A program made the position numbers and the translations under genes. A stretch of 39,036 bases of DNA from positions 1-39,036 of the forward strand of contig NZVD01000030.1 of the NCBI GenBank assembly GCA_002701385.1, read 5' to 3'. Under the pieces are notes generated by a model. The model was not told where the DNA came from. It saw nothing but the letters and a program-made list of their open reading frames with translations, and searched no databases. This DNA comes from Rhodopirellula sp. Lineage in GTDB: Bacteria; Planctomycetota; Planctomycetia; Pirellulales; Pirellulaceae. Numbering within the stretch: the first letter of the stretch is position 1; each line of letters begins with the position of its first letter. Positions 16,004-25,476 of the stretch are shown here, piece after piece.

Positions 16004-17122
16004 ATGACTGCCTGTAGTTTTAAAATCAAAGACACGTCCTCCATCGTTTCACCAGGCCTAGTGGTATTTCGTGATGTCATGGATGCCAATCTAAAAGAGA
16101 TGCTACGCGAAGCCGGAGACCTCTCCAGATTACGTCCACACTGTAAAACGCATAAGATGGCATCGGTTACTAAGATTCAGTTAGATTTAGGAATCACTAA
16201 GCATAAATGTGCTACTTTTGCTGAAGCGGAAATGTTAGCGTCTGCCGGCGTGAAGGACATCCTGCTTGGTTACAATCTTGTTGGACCTAATATTCAACGC
16301 GCAGTCGAATTCGTCCAACAATATAACGACGTTCAGTTCATAGCCACCGCAGATCATGAATCGCCGGTTCGATCTTTATCAGCAGCGATGCAAGCCAGCG
16401 GACAATCGATTGAATTACTGATCGATCTGGACTCGGGGCAACATCGCACAGGCATTGCCCCCGGAGATGCAGCCCACCAACTCTATCGTTTGTTTGAAGA
16501 ACTTCCGGGAATCGTACCCGGCGGAATCCACTTATATGATGGTCAAAATCATCAGACTGAATTAGAGGAACGACGTCAGGCAGTCATGGCATGCTGGCAA
16601 CTGGCATCAGATTTCAGAGACACGCTTGAAGCGGACGGACTGAGCGTACCACGCATTGTCGCCGGTGGGACAGGAAGTTTTCCAGTCTACGCTTCGATTT
16701 CAGATCCCGCCTTGGAATTGAGTCCAGGGACAAATACCTTTTTCGATAACAACTATGGCCTGATGTTTCCTGACCTTCAGTACACACCAGCGGCCAGAAT
16801 TTTGACGCGAGTGATTAGTCGTCCCACTGAAGATACGCTCACCGTTGACCTTGGGTACAAAGCATGTGCCTCGGACCCCGACGTTAAAAAGCGTGTCGTA
16901 TTTCCTGACTTACCAGATGCAGATCCTATTCTGCAAAATGAAGAGCATCTTGTCCTCAGGACACAGCATGCCGGAGATTACATTCCTGGTGACGAGTTGC
17001 TCGCCGTCCCAGGTCATATTTGTCCAACCAGCGCACTTCACAAGTCCGCTTATGTCATTGAAAACGAAGAAGTTACCGATAACTGGGTAGTTTCAAGTCG
17101 AGATCGCTGGTTGACCATATAG
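16004..17122 (+). CDS. D-threonine aldolase / D-serine dehydratase-like PLP enzyme (fold III)
   Basis: This 372-residue enzyme has the alanine-racemase-like N-terminal barrel with RPHCKTHKM at 44-52; K48 is the PLP lysine. Further markers are LLIDLDSGQHRTGI, GGIHLYDGQNHQ and VAGGTGSFPVYAS. The C-terminal D-serine-dehydratase-like domain holds VPGHICPTSALH with H338 and C340, the metal-ligand pair of this family. Products annotated this way cleave D-threonine to glycine and acetaldehyde or deaminate D-serine; sequence alone does not decide. It follows the EamA gene and ends seven bases before the convergent ATPase gene. A function in D-amino-acid breakdown or peptidoglycan-derived amino acid use is inferred. 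Confidence 0.92.
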   Translation: MTACSFKIKDTSSIVSPGLVVFRDVMDANLKEMLREAGDLSRLRPHCKTHKMASVTKIQLDLGITKHKCATFAEAEMLASAGVKDILLGYNLVGPNIQRAVEFVQQYNDVQFIATADHESPVRSLSAAMQASGQSIELLIDLDSGQHRTGIAPGDAAHQLYRLFEELPGIVPGGIHLYDGQNHQTELEERRQAVMACWQLASDFRDTLEADGLSVPRIVAGGTGSFPVYASISDPALELSPGTNTFFDNNYGLMFPDLQYTPAARILTRVISRPTEDTLTVDLGYKACASDPDVKKRVVFPDLPDADPILQNEEHLVLRTQHAGDYIPGDELLAVPGHICPTSALHKSAYVIENEEVTDNWVVSSRDRWLTI

Positions 17123-17129
17123 CCACGAA

Positions 17130-20100
17130 TTATTCTTCTGGATTGAGATCTTCTTTATCGTTTTTCAGAGCACTGATTAACGTATCGTACGATTCCAGAC
17201 ATTGAGTGACCGATTGGCTCAATTTCTCAACGGACTGTGTACTTGCCACCTGCGATTCCATCATTGGCCGCATCCACTCGTTCATAACCTGAAACTGATT
17301 TTCCAGTACGGTCAGAATGGATTTGGGGACCTTGTGCATTACGGCGACACGCTGAACCCCTTTGGATTCATCGACAGTAATTGCGCCGGTTGTATAAGCC
17401 CGGAGCTCTTCAGCCAAACTCATGAGTGCATCTGCCGTTTCACCACCCACTGTGGGTTCTGCGGTAGCAGTAGCTTCCTGAGTAGCTTCAGGCTGAATAG
17501 TCGCCAGACTCTTTACGCCATCACTAATGGTATCGCGAATCTCTTCCAGTCCATCACTGAAGCCCTGCATTTGTAGAACGACTTGACCAAATTGATCGTC
17601 GGACCCCACACCTTTTAGCTTCATATTCTTTACGAAGGCTTTTTTGATGTCGTCCCAGCGCGCTTGCTGTTCTTCATCAATCCAGCCACACATTTCGTAC
17701 AGTTTCAACAAGTTAGCTTCGGCATCACTGGTTAGAGTCTGAGCGTCATTTTCATAACTTCCCTTAATCAAAGTCTCCAATTCATCGTCATTCATGATCG
17801 GGAGTACTTTTTCGGCGATACGATTCATATTTCGATAGGATCCCTGAAGCTTGAATGGAGGTTCCGTTCGATACTCATCAGCCTGAGCGGCAGAGTTGAT
17901 ATATTCACGATTAACCATCAATACAACATCCCGGACTCGCATCAGCTTCTTCATCGTATTCACCATCTCGCTGACTTCTTCCATCGAGTAGTTCGCCTCG
18001 AATTCGATGCCTTCCTGTGAGCCCGTTTCGGCAATACGGATCACGCTGTATACGTCCTGTTGGCTACGACTTGCTAATTTATTGAGTACGGGATTGGAAG
18101 TCAGACAGTTTTCGAGATAACTCATCTCAAACGCGTCTTTGGTGTCGCCAATGATTTCACCGAGATTGTAAATATCGGCACGGTTTGCCAGCATGTCCGG
18201 AATCTGGAATTTATCTCCACTTTCCGTATATGGGTTCCCTGCCATAATCACACAAACTTTACGTCCGCGTAGATCGTATGTCTTGGTTTGGCCTTTATAG
18301 ACCCCTTCGATTTTTCGCTGAGCATCACAAAGTGAGATGAATTTTTGTAGAAACTCAGGGTTACAGTGCTGAATATCATCTAGATATATCATCACATTGT
18401 CACCCATTTCGAGTGACAGGTTGAGTTTTTCAACTTCTTCCCGAGCTCCGGCATTTGGAGCTTCTTCCGGATCCAGGGACGTCACTGCGTGGCCAATAGC
18501 TGGGCCATTGATCTTCATGAAGATAATTCCAAGACGATTAGCGATGTATTCCATCAACGTCGTCTTACCATACCCGGGAGGAGAGATCAGCAAGAGCAAG
18601 CCCATCAAGTCCGTACGTTTCTGGTCACCGACGACTCCAATTTGCTTGGCTAGATTATCACCGACCAATGGCAGGTACACTTCATCGATTAGGCGGCTTC
18701 GTACAAACGAGGTGAGAACACGAGGGCGATATTCATCCAGGCGCAGATCGTCCTTAGCCTGATCGATAACATCCTTCTTAACCTCAATGTAGTCACGATA
18801 CTTGGGCACGACGACGCGTTCGAATCGCTCCATCTTCGTGATGAACTCGTTGTAGTTGAAAGGATACGATTTATCTTCAATCACGGCATGATTACCAATC
18901 ATGTCATTGATAACTCGTTCGACCGTACCGTCGACGACTTTCTTTTTATTCACTGCCCCTTTCATGAGCATAACGGCAAGTTCATCGACATAGTCTTCCG
19001 CCGTTGCATCCTGGGATGTTTCACCCAGAAAGGCTTCGAGCCAGTCACGTAAGAGGATGAATCGTTCCAGTGGGCTCTTTGCTAACTTAGTCACACTGGA
19101 CTTAAATTTATCCACAAAGCTGTTTTGTTTTAGATGTCGTTCAAAGGCTTCATACAATTCGGCTGCCTTACGACTAATCACAAACTGATTACTTACGGTT
19201 AATTCTTCGAAAAGATAATTCGCAGCCTGACTAACATAATCCTCTGAAATAACTCCCGTTTGCTGAGCAAACTCTGCAAGCAACGGCTCAATCACCGCAA
19301 CATACTGTTGTTGTTCAGCACTACTTGGGAACAGTAGCGAAATAGTCCCCACCCCGCTCAATCGGGATTGAAGCAATGCCTTTTGAGCTGTATCTCCAAA
19401 GTGTTGCCAGTACAGTCTGGCTAATGCCCGGGACTTGGTATGGTACCGCAACAACCCAATGGATAATTCCATCTCTGCCAGAGTCTTCACAATCTTGGCC
19501 GCATCAAGATCATGGACCCCTTTTGCGTAGGCTTCGGTGTAGCGTGGCCCCATAAACTTCTGAAGTTCGGTGACACGTTGTTCATCGTCGAGCGTTGAAA
19601 ATGCTTCCAAAGACATTTCTGCATTGGCATGCAATTCTTCAAACATCTTATAAGCCAGGTATTCACCTCGATACACTTCCATGTTTTCCGAGATGACTTC
19701 CTGCTGCCAGACATCTCGCGTTGCCAACAGACGTTCATCTGTAATCTGTTCAAAGAAGTCGGTACCCGTGAGGTGATAGAACATTTCCCCGTCACGTAGA
19801 ACAGAAGTTAAATCGAGTGACTGGATGTTCACTGAGAAATTATGATTACCAAACTTGATGACATTTTCGCCATCGACGTACAAATCCTGACGATCCTTCA
19901 GCTGACGTACGGCATCTTCTCGTACCGTTTTCATACGACTTTGGATGTCATCTACTTTGACACTGTCGTCCAGTTCTTTCAGCTGATCGACAAGGTCACG
20001 AATTTTCTCGATCATCAAGTCAGAAGCAAAATACGCATTAATCTCGTTTACCGATTCGAGACTATCTACTCGCGACTTAACCCCTTTAAGAATTCGGTCG

Positions 20101-22430
20101 GCTGCATTCATTAATGCATTGGCACGCTTATTACGCTCTTCAACAAGCCCTACTTTTCTCGTTTCAAAGGCGTTGTATATTTCCTCTCGTTTGTCCGTCA
20201 ATTGAACAACGAATTCATCAAATTCGGCAAATCGACCTTCCAGCTCTTCTAACTGGATCATCATCTTCGTGAGGAATTCTTCACACTTCAATGGAGAGTC
20301 ACAAATATCGAGGTAGTTCACAACGGCCTGGTTGAGCAACTTCATCTGCGAATTAAATTCAGCCACCCCTTCTACACTCATCAGGTCTTTAACTTTACCT
20401 TTGAGTGATGCTCGGGCAGTATTCACTTTGCCAAAGATAGCCGAGATATTCTCGATGATCCGTGTTCGCTGAGTTGCATCTTCGATATCAAGATTACTGA
20501 CAATATCGATCAGCATCTCGAGTTCGGTAGCACTTGCGGAAATCTCTTCTTCCAATACTTTAGCATCGGTCACCTTGGCTAAATCCGGAATTGAATCAGC
20601 CTGACCATCCACACGCTTGGCATACGGTGCTAAAGCATCATCACGTAATAGAAACTCAACACAACGCTGACTTAAGCGGTCATTGCTTTCAGCCACCTGT
20701 TGTTCGAGTTCATTAATCAACGCACCGTCGTTGTAACGCAACTCACGTAGCGAAATAATCTCACCACGTACGGCTCGTAGCTCTGCCAATGCCTGGACAA
20801 ACTCATCGATGTTTTCGAAACGACTGTTTTGTACAACTCGCAGAATCTCTGTCACTCTCTCTTCAACGCGACGTGACTGTTCCAACGTATTTTGCTTAAC
20901 GCGAACTACCTTTTCGAATTCGTCGATCGCAGATTCTGCAGCCTGTCGAATTTCCAGAAGCGGTTCCGAAACTTTGAAACACTCTTCATTGGTAGACCAA
21001 AAATAAGCATCCACCACATCGCCGGCAGCTTTGGACAAATCGCTGTAAAGGCCGGAGTAGCTATCATCTTTTTCGATTAAGGAGATAACTTCATAGCATT
21101 CGGCCATCCCACGGACCAGATCCTTGTTTCCAATTTTATAGAGGAAGGAGTCTGTATTCGTCTCGGGTACATAATCATCTGAAACATACGGAGTTTGCCA
21201 AATCTGCAAAGCGTGATGTTTTTGAGGTTCTTCCTGAGCACGGAAGCAGACCATTTCCCCGGCATGGAAGAAGGATGTTCCATTACAGATAACAGGAGTA
21301 TCAACCTGTTGTTGGATTAGGTTGTATCTCAAAAGAACATAGGTGCCGGTATCTTCACAGTAGAAGATATAGAGGTAGTCTTCGCCGTTAGGAGCATCCA
21401 TACGGCGATCAAACTTCATGTGCTGCAGTTCAGTGTCAAAGACCTTGAACTCGCCCGTGGCCAATGCATACCCATTGGCAAAAATCACCCCGTGATCATC
21501 GGGAAGCAGCACACAGGATTCTTCAATGGAATCACAACGCCAAACTCTTTTAATTTTGTCATTGTAGATAAAGTAGCGGTAATTCTCTTCCTGGTAGGGA
21601 CGGATTTTGACCAGGATCAAACTTCCGTTAACCGCGTATAGGACTTCAGAGTCATCAAGCGTCTGATCAACATTCTCAACAGGTTCAGAGTAAATCCCTT
21701 CGCCTGTCTCGGTATTATTCTCGATTTTGATGGTCAGGTCGCCACCGGTCGATTCGACAAATAACCGATCGTCGATACTGATATGCGGGTGACGGCCTTC
21801 TTCAAATTGATCGCGAGTCGCTCGTCGCCACGGGAAATCATGCTGGGACGGAAACTTCACTTCGTGATCACTACGGTTGTCCACGTAGGTCAGTTTATCG
21901 CCATCAAGCTTCCATTTCAGACTCTTGTAGTCATTAGCGCCTTTACCAACTCGGAAAGTCATATAAAGGAATGGACCAATAACGAAGAACTTGGCAAATT
22001 CCGAGTCTTTATAGTATTTGTAGATTTCCTGGAAGTCACGCTCAAACTGAGGATCACTTAAGAGCGTGGACTCTTCACCATGAAATGAGCCGTCGCGGAA
22101 GGTGTAAACCGCGAAGACGTCAGCGGGGTGCGTGGTTTGACGCAAACCAAAGTGGATGTTGTAGCCAAAAATGAATTGCTCACCGATGGCAATCATATCG
22201 CGAGCGACACAATTGTGTTCAGTGGTTACACGCTCTGTTCCTAAAAGCGTGGTTTCAATTGCTCCAAAGACATCCTTCCGCGCTCCGTTCAGGCTGGTAA
22301 GCCGATCTCGTAACTCGCCGGCGAAGCTCTTGAGTCGGTTTCGTATGATCTCATACGTACCGCTCTCTAGCTGTGGCGAATTCTCCTCGGGAGTCTGCGT
22401 GTTGTCTGGCTGCTGTTCTTCTTGAGCCAT
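17130..22430 (-). CDS. giant AAA ATPase, DUF3686 ('DNA repair ATPase') family
   Basis: This 1766-residue protein starts with a helical lead, then a long beta-rich DUF3686-like region (about 60-430; NCVARDMIAIGEQFIFGYNI is the family entry). Long coiled coils run from about 480 to 880 and a mixed helical part to about 1250. An AAA+ module follows: Walker A SPPGYGKTTLM with K1289 and Walker B NVMIYLDDIQHC with D1351-D1352, then an AGNPYTESGDKFQIPDMLANRAD sensor-like stretch. The C-terminal 250 residues are helical and acidic. Databases often label such proteins DNA repair ATPase by weak similarity; direct evidence is lacking. It is the last gene behind flotillin and the OB-fold protein, separated by a 156-bp gap with a long hairpin. 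A MoxR-like or dynein-like remodelling role at membranes is an inference. Confidence 0.88.
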   Translation of the reverse strand: MAQEEQQPDNTQTPEENSPQLESGTYEIIRNRLKSFAGELRDRLTSLNGARKDVFGAIETTLLGTERVTTEHNCVARDMIAIGEQFIFGYNIHFGLRQTTHPADVFAVYTFRDGSFHGEESTLLSDPQFERDFQEIYKYYKDSEFAKFFVIGPFLYMTFRVGKGANDYKSLKWKLDGDKLTYVDNRSDHEVKFPSQHDFPWRRATRDQFEEGRHPHISIDDRLFVESTGGDLTIKIENNTETGEGIYSEPVENVDQTLDDSEVLYAVNGSLILVKIRPYQEENYRYFIYNDKIKRVWRCDSIEESCVLLPDDHGVIFANGYALATGEFKVFDTELQHMKFDRRMDAPNGEDYLYIFYCEDTGTYVLLRYNLIQQQVDTPVICNGTSFFHAGEMVCFRAQEEPQKHHALQIWQTPYVSDDYVPETNTDSFLYKIGNKDLVRGMAECYEVISLIEKDDSYSGLYSDLSKAAGDVVDAYFWSTNEECFKVSEPLLEIRQAAESAIDEFEKVVRVKQNTLEQSRRVEERVTEILRVVQNSRFENIDEFVQALAELRAVRGEIISLRELRYNDGALINELEQQVAESNDRLSQRCVEFLLRDDALAPYAKRVDGQADSIPDLAKVTDAKVLEEEISASATELEMLIDIVSNLDIEDATQRTRIIENISAIFGKVNTARASLKGKVKDLMSVEGVAEFNSQMKLLNQAVVNYLDICDSPLKCEEFLTKMMIQLEELEGRFAEFDEFVVQLTDKREEIYNAFETRKVGLVEERNKRANALMNAADRILKGVKSRVDSLESVNEINAYFASDLMIEKIRDLVDQLKELDDSVKVDDIQSRMKTVREDAVRQLKDRQDLYVDGENVIKFGNHNFSVNIQSLDLTSVLRDGEMFYHLTGTDFFEQITDERLLATRDVWQQEVISENMEVYRGEYLAYKMFEELHANAEMSLEAFSTLDDEQRVTELQKFMGPRYTEAYAKGVHDLDAAKIVKTLAEMELSIGLLRYHTKSRALARLYWQHFGDTAQKALLQSRLSGVGTISLLFPSSAEQQQYVAVIEPLLAEFAQQTGVISEDYVSQAANYLFEELTVSNQFVISRKAAELYEAFERHLKQNSFVDKFKSSVTKLAKSPLERFILLRDWLEAFLGETSQDATAEDYVDELAVMLMKGAVNKKKVVDGTVERVINDMIGNHAVIEDKSYPFNYNEFITKMERFERVVVPKYRDYIEVKKDVIDQAKDDLRLDEYRPRVLTSFVRSRLIDEVYLPLVGDNLAKQIGVVGDQKRTDLMGLLLLISPPGYGKTTLMEYIANRLGIIFMKINGPAIGHAVTSLDPEEAPNAGAREEVEKLNLSLEMGDNVMIYLDDIQHCNPEFLQKFISLCDAQRKIEGVYKGQTKTYDLRGRKVCVIMAGNPYTESGDKFQIPDMLANRADIYNLGEIIGDTKDAFEMSYLENCLTSNPVLNKLASRSQQDVYSVIRIAETGSQEGIEFEANYSMEEVSEMVNTMKKLMRVRDVVLMVNREYINSAAQADEYRTEPPFKLQGSYRNMNRIAEKVLPIMNDDELETLIKGSYENDAQTLTSDAEANLLKLYEMCGWIDEEQQARWDDIKKAFVKNMKLKGVGSDDQFGQVVLQMQGFSDGLEEIRDTISDGVKSLATIQPEATQEATATAEPTVGGETADALMSLAEELRAYTTGAITVDESKGVQRVAVMHKVPKSILTVLENQFQVMNEWMRPMMESQVASTQSVEKLSQSVTQCLESYDTLISALKNDKEDLNPEE

Positions 22431-22489
22431 GGTACGAACTCTCTAATGATTATCCCAACAAGGAATAGTTATCCGAAGTAAGTTTAGGG

Positions 22490-22572
22490 AGTACACCCAA
22501 GGAAAGGAGAGGCAGACCAACCTTCAGCATCCGAGAGTTGGAGGCTGGCCTGCCACATTCCGAAGGTGTACT
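22490..22572 (-). promoter_or_regulatory. long nested inverted repeat between flotillin and ATPase genes
   Basis: Three arms pair in order. AGTACACC (22490-22497) pairs with GGTGTACT (22565-22572), GGCAG (22511-22515) with CTGCC (22550-22554), and CCAAC (22517-22521) with GTTGG (22537-22541). The element fills half of the gap between the flotillin stop and the ATPase start. No T-run follows on the minus strand. It may be an mRNA processing, attenuation or stability element that adjusts ATPase output relative to flotillin. A mobile palindromic repeat is also possible. Confidence 0.5.
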
Positions 22573-22586
22573 AAGTAACTGATGCC

Positions 22587-24800
22587 TTATGCATCACCCT
22601 GAGCAGCCTTGGCTGTCACGATGGAGCTGGCCTGATTCCCGGCGATCCCGGTACTCTTTGCCATTCCTAACAGACCTTGCAGCTCATTTCGGATCGAGTC
22701 CGTTCGAGCCAGACCGATCATCTTGGCAATCAGAGCGGCGATCGAAAGATCTTTCACATCGTCCGTGCTGAGGTTGAACTGATCAACCATACCAAGGATT
22801 CGAGCCTGGAAGTACTCAGGGTCTCCGTTAAAGAACGTGTCTTTAACATCGCTGACTACTTCACTGTTATTTACAAATCGATCGACAACCTTACCGCCCT
22901 TCACAGCGTTGACCACCTGGTCGAAGAAGGTTGATTCACCGCCGACGATATCGATGCGAGCACTCTTCAGTGCTTCACCCATAATGTTCGACTGAGCTTC
23001 TGCGATTTGACGTTGAGCATCGATCGCAGCAATTTCGATTTCTTTATCTTTATTAAGCTGGAGTTTGTATTCTTCGTGTTCTTTACCCACATCGTCGAAG
23101 AGCTTCATCGCATTCGCTTTCTCTTCGATACCTTGAGCTTCTGAACTATATTTCAGCTTCATGACTTCTGCTTCGGCTGTACCTTCTTTCGAGATACCTT
23201 CTGCCTTGGCGACCATTCCGGTTGCTTCCGCTTCGGCGTGACGTTGAACAACTACTGCTTCTGCAGTTCCTTGTTTCTCGGTCGCGACAGCTTTCGCTTC
23301 CTGGCCTTTAGCTTCCGCTTCGGCTTTACGCTGGATCACAGCAGCTTCTGCATAACCATCTTTTTCTTTCGCATCTGCCTTCGCCGTAATGACGTTTGCT
23401 TCCGCTAACCCACTGGCTGCTTCATCAGCGGTTTTCGCTTCGGCTAACATCTTGGTAGCCTGAGTTTCTTTTTCCGCTCGCTGACGGTGAGCTTCTGCTT
23501 CGATCACGATTTGTTCGGCGTGACGTTCGGCAGCTTGTTTCTCAGCATCGGCTGCTTTGACTTCTTTCACCAAGGATTCTTCTGCTGTCATTTCAGCTTT
23601 GGTGACGGTAACTCGTTTGAGTCGGTCGGCAGTCGCGAATTGTTCGGTATCTTTGATACGTTCCTGTTCTTCGACGACTCCACGTTCAACGATGACTCGT
23701 TCACGAATGACTTCCTGAATATTTCGCTTTTCGACTTCGATCGCTTTGTCTTTATCGATGTCTGCCAAGGCAATCACACGTTCACGATCAGTTGCTTCCA
23801 ACCCTCGGTCACGTTCGACACGTTCGGTTTCAACCGCATCCGTACGTTCTTTGTTCTTACGAGCCACAATGATCTGACGATCTTTGTTCTCTTCAGCCAC
23901 CTGAAGTTCCTCTTCCGTTTGAATTCGGCGACCTTCGGCACGTAAGCGTTCTTCTTCGCGAACGACAGCGGCCTGAGCCTGTTCACGCGCGGTCACTTCT
24001 TCAATTTCACGACGTTGACGCTCTTCAGCTTCTACCTGCTGACGCTCCAGAGCCAGGATTGCTTCCCTAGCTTCCACGTCCTGCTTGGTAATCGCCTTTT
24101 CTTTTTCACGCTCAATATCGTTGGCCTGAATCGCTTCACGAGCAGTCAGATCCGTAATCTTCTTAATACCTTCCGCATCAAGAATGTTCTTAGGATTCAA
24201 CGCTTCAACTGGCGTTTGTTCCAGATAATCAATCGCAGTACTAACTAATTCGTAACCTTGCAAGTCCTCTGCGTCACCCAGAACTTCGGTAATAGCCACT
24301 TTGAATTGATCTCGTTCTGTATACAGATCGACGAAATCAAATTTCTTTCCGATCGTTTTCAAGGCCTCTGAAAACTGAGCGTCAAATAATTCGATCAACG
24401 CATCTCGGCTCGAAGCTCGTTTCGCACCCAGTTTGGCAGCAACCATTTCCATATTGTCAGCAGAGATTCGCAGATAGAAAGCAACTTCAATATCCGCTCG
24501 GATATTATCTTTACAAACTAATCCTTCAGATCCCTGACGTTTGATCTCAATCCGCTTGACGGACAAGTCCATACGCTCTGCCTGATGAGCCAGCGGAATG
24601 ACAAACATCCCGGAGCCTGAAGCAGCTCTGACGCCACCCACACCAGTACGAATCACAGCCTCATCAGGACCGACTTTGACATAGAATTTATTAAGGGCCA
24701 CTGCCACAATCAGCAGTAAGAACAGCCCTCCACCAATGGCGATACCGGTAATAGCTATACCGCTTAGTTCGCCTGCTGCGATTAGGAACTCGCTATACAT
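22587..24800 (-). CDS. flotillin-like SPFH/band 7 protein (YqiK-like)
   Basis: From ATG 24800 this is 737 residues. One membrane segment lies at about 13-35, then an SPFH domain (about 38-200; VKVGPDEAVIRTGVGGVR, GSGMFVIPLAHQAERMDLS). A very long charged coiled coil runs to about 610 and is rich in EREK and AEA-type repeats. A globular tail with KSARIDIVGGESTFFDQVV follows. Flotillins form large membrane scaffolds. The ORF could begin 28 codons earlier (24884), but that part is Arg-rich, overlaps the OB-fold gene, and lies upstream of the GAGGAA that sits seven bases before ATG 24800. ATG and the previous stop share ATGTATAG. Context with an OB-fold membrane protein matches the YqiJ-YqiK pair of proteobacteria. 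Confidence 0.94.
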   Translation of the reverse strand: MYSEFLIAAGELSGIAITGIAIGGGLFLLLIVAVALNKFYVKVGPDEAVIRTGVGGVRAASGSGMFVIPLAHQAERMDLSVKRIEIKRQGSEGLVCKDNIRADIEVAFYLRISADNMEMVAAKLGAKRASSRDALIELFDAQFSEALKTIGKKFDFVDLYTERDQFKVAITEVLGDAEDLQGYELVSTAIDYLEQTPVEALNPKNILDAEGIKKITDLTAREAIQANDIEREKEKAITKQDVEAREAILALERQQVEAEERQRREIEEVTAREQAQAAVVREEERLRAEGRRIQTEEELQVAEENKDRQIIVARKNKERTDAVETERVERDRGLEATDRERVIALADIDKDKAIEVEKRNIQEVIRERVIVERGVVEEQERIKDTEQFATADRLKRVTVTKAEMTAEESLVKEVKAADAEKQAAERHAEQIVIEAEAHRQRAEKETQATKMLAEAKTADEAASGLAEANVITAKADAKEKDGYAEAAVIQRKAEAEAKGQEAKAVATEKQGTAEAVVVQRHAEAEATGMVAKAEGISKEGTAEAEVMKLKYSSEAQGIEEKANAMKLFDDVGKEHEEYKLQLNKDKEIEIAAIDAQRQIAEAQSNIMGEALKSARIDIVGGESTFFDQVVNAVKGGKVVDRFVNNSEVVSDVKDTFFNGDPEYFQARILGMVDQFNLSTDDVKDLSIAALIAKMIGLARTDSIRNELQGLLGMAKSTGIAGNQASSIVTAKAAQGDA

Positions 24801-25476
24801 TTTCAGTTTCCTCGTTGTTGTCCGTTGTTTCCTCGCCCGTCGAACGCGATTCCGCAACAATGTACACCTTCTGAGCATTGTCATAGCTCACGACGGTTAC
24901 CCGAGTTCCATTCGGGATTTCTTCTCCAGCCGTCCTGGCTTCACTTATCAAATCCCCCTCTTTGCGAGCGATAAAAATCTTCCCGCGAGTCGAGTGGGTT
25001 GTAATTCTTGTCGTGGCCTGGCGTCCAACAAAGGAAGCCCGGTCCAATGTGTTTTCCTTAAACCAATTTCGCATTGGTTGGGTGACGGATTTCGTGGCAA
25101 TCGCACCGATTCCAGCTACCCAAAACAGACGAAAGGCGATAACACCTGACGCAACCTCTTCTGAAAGTGGCTTATATTTATCCACCCCTATTGAGGCAAA
25201 AAAGAAACAGATTGAAAAAATTGAAAACCATAACATCAATGGAATGGTTCCAATATTTAGCCATTTAAGCGGCATCAGGCCGATTCCCATGAATCCGTCT
25301 ATACCACCAACATCTGCATCCGTATCAAAGTCCAAATCGAAGTCAATCACATCCAATCCCAGACCGGTCAATACCGAGATGAGCCAGTAGGCAACTACAA
25401 ATAGAACCAACCCTGTTGATACAATCAGGGGAGCACTGAATAAGTAATCTACGGTTTGTGTTAACTGATCATTCAT
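24793..25476 (-). CDS. OB-fold membrane protein, YqiJ/NfeD-like
   Basis: This 227-residue protein has three membrane segments (about 18-38, 70-95, 110-130). An acidic loop between the first two (VIDFDLDFDTDADVGGID) is a known feature of YqiJ-like proteins. A cytosolic beta-rich OB-fold (about 145-208; GRQATTRITT, IPNGTRVTVVSYDNAQKVYIV) follows, and the end is an acidic tail. NfeD-type OB-fold partners bind flotillin/stomatin proteins and help place them in the membrane. It is the first gene of the block and overlaps flotillin by eight bases, which implies matched synthesis. No clear Shine-Dalgarno is seen before its ATG. The assignment is by architecture and neighbour. Confidence 0.88.
   Translation of the reverse strand: MNDQLTQTVDYLFSAPLIVSTGLVLFVVAYWLISVLTGLGLDVIDFDLDFDTDADVGGIDGFMGIGLMPLKWLNIGTIPLMLWFSIFSICFFFASIGVDKYKPLSEEVASGVIAFRLFWVAGIGAIATKSVTQPMRNWFKENTLDRASFVGRQATTRITTHSTRGKIFIARKEGDLISEARTAGEEIPNGTRVTVVSYDNAQKVYIVAESRSTGEETTDNNEETENV

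Noticed and set aside
17130-22430. Calling the giant ATPase a DNA repair protein or SMC-like protein
   Set aside because: The ATPase core is a contiguous AAA+ module late in the chain, not split Walker A/B halves of SMC/Rad50; nothing visible shows DNA binding.
23487-23945. 152-residue plus-strand ORF rich in Phe and Asp
   Set aside because: It is antisense to the flotillin coiled coil; the Phe-rich composition is the mirror of the Glu/Lys/Arg codons there.
24801-24884. 28-residue N-terminal extension of the flotillin
   Set aside because: Arg/Thr-rich without the expected membrane lead, lies inside the OB-fold gene in another frame, and the good ribosome site precedes the later ATG.
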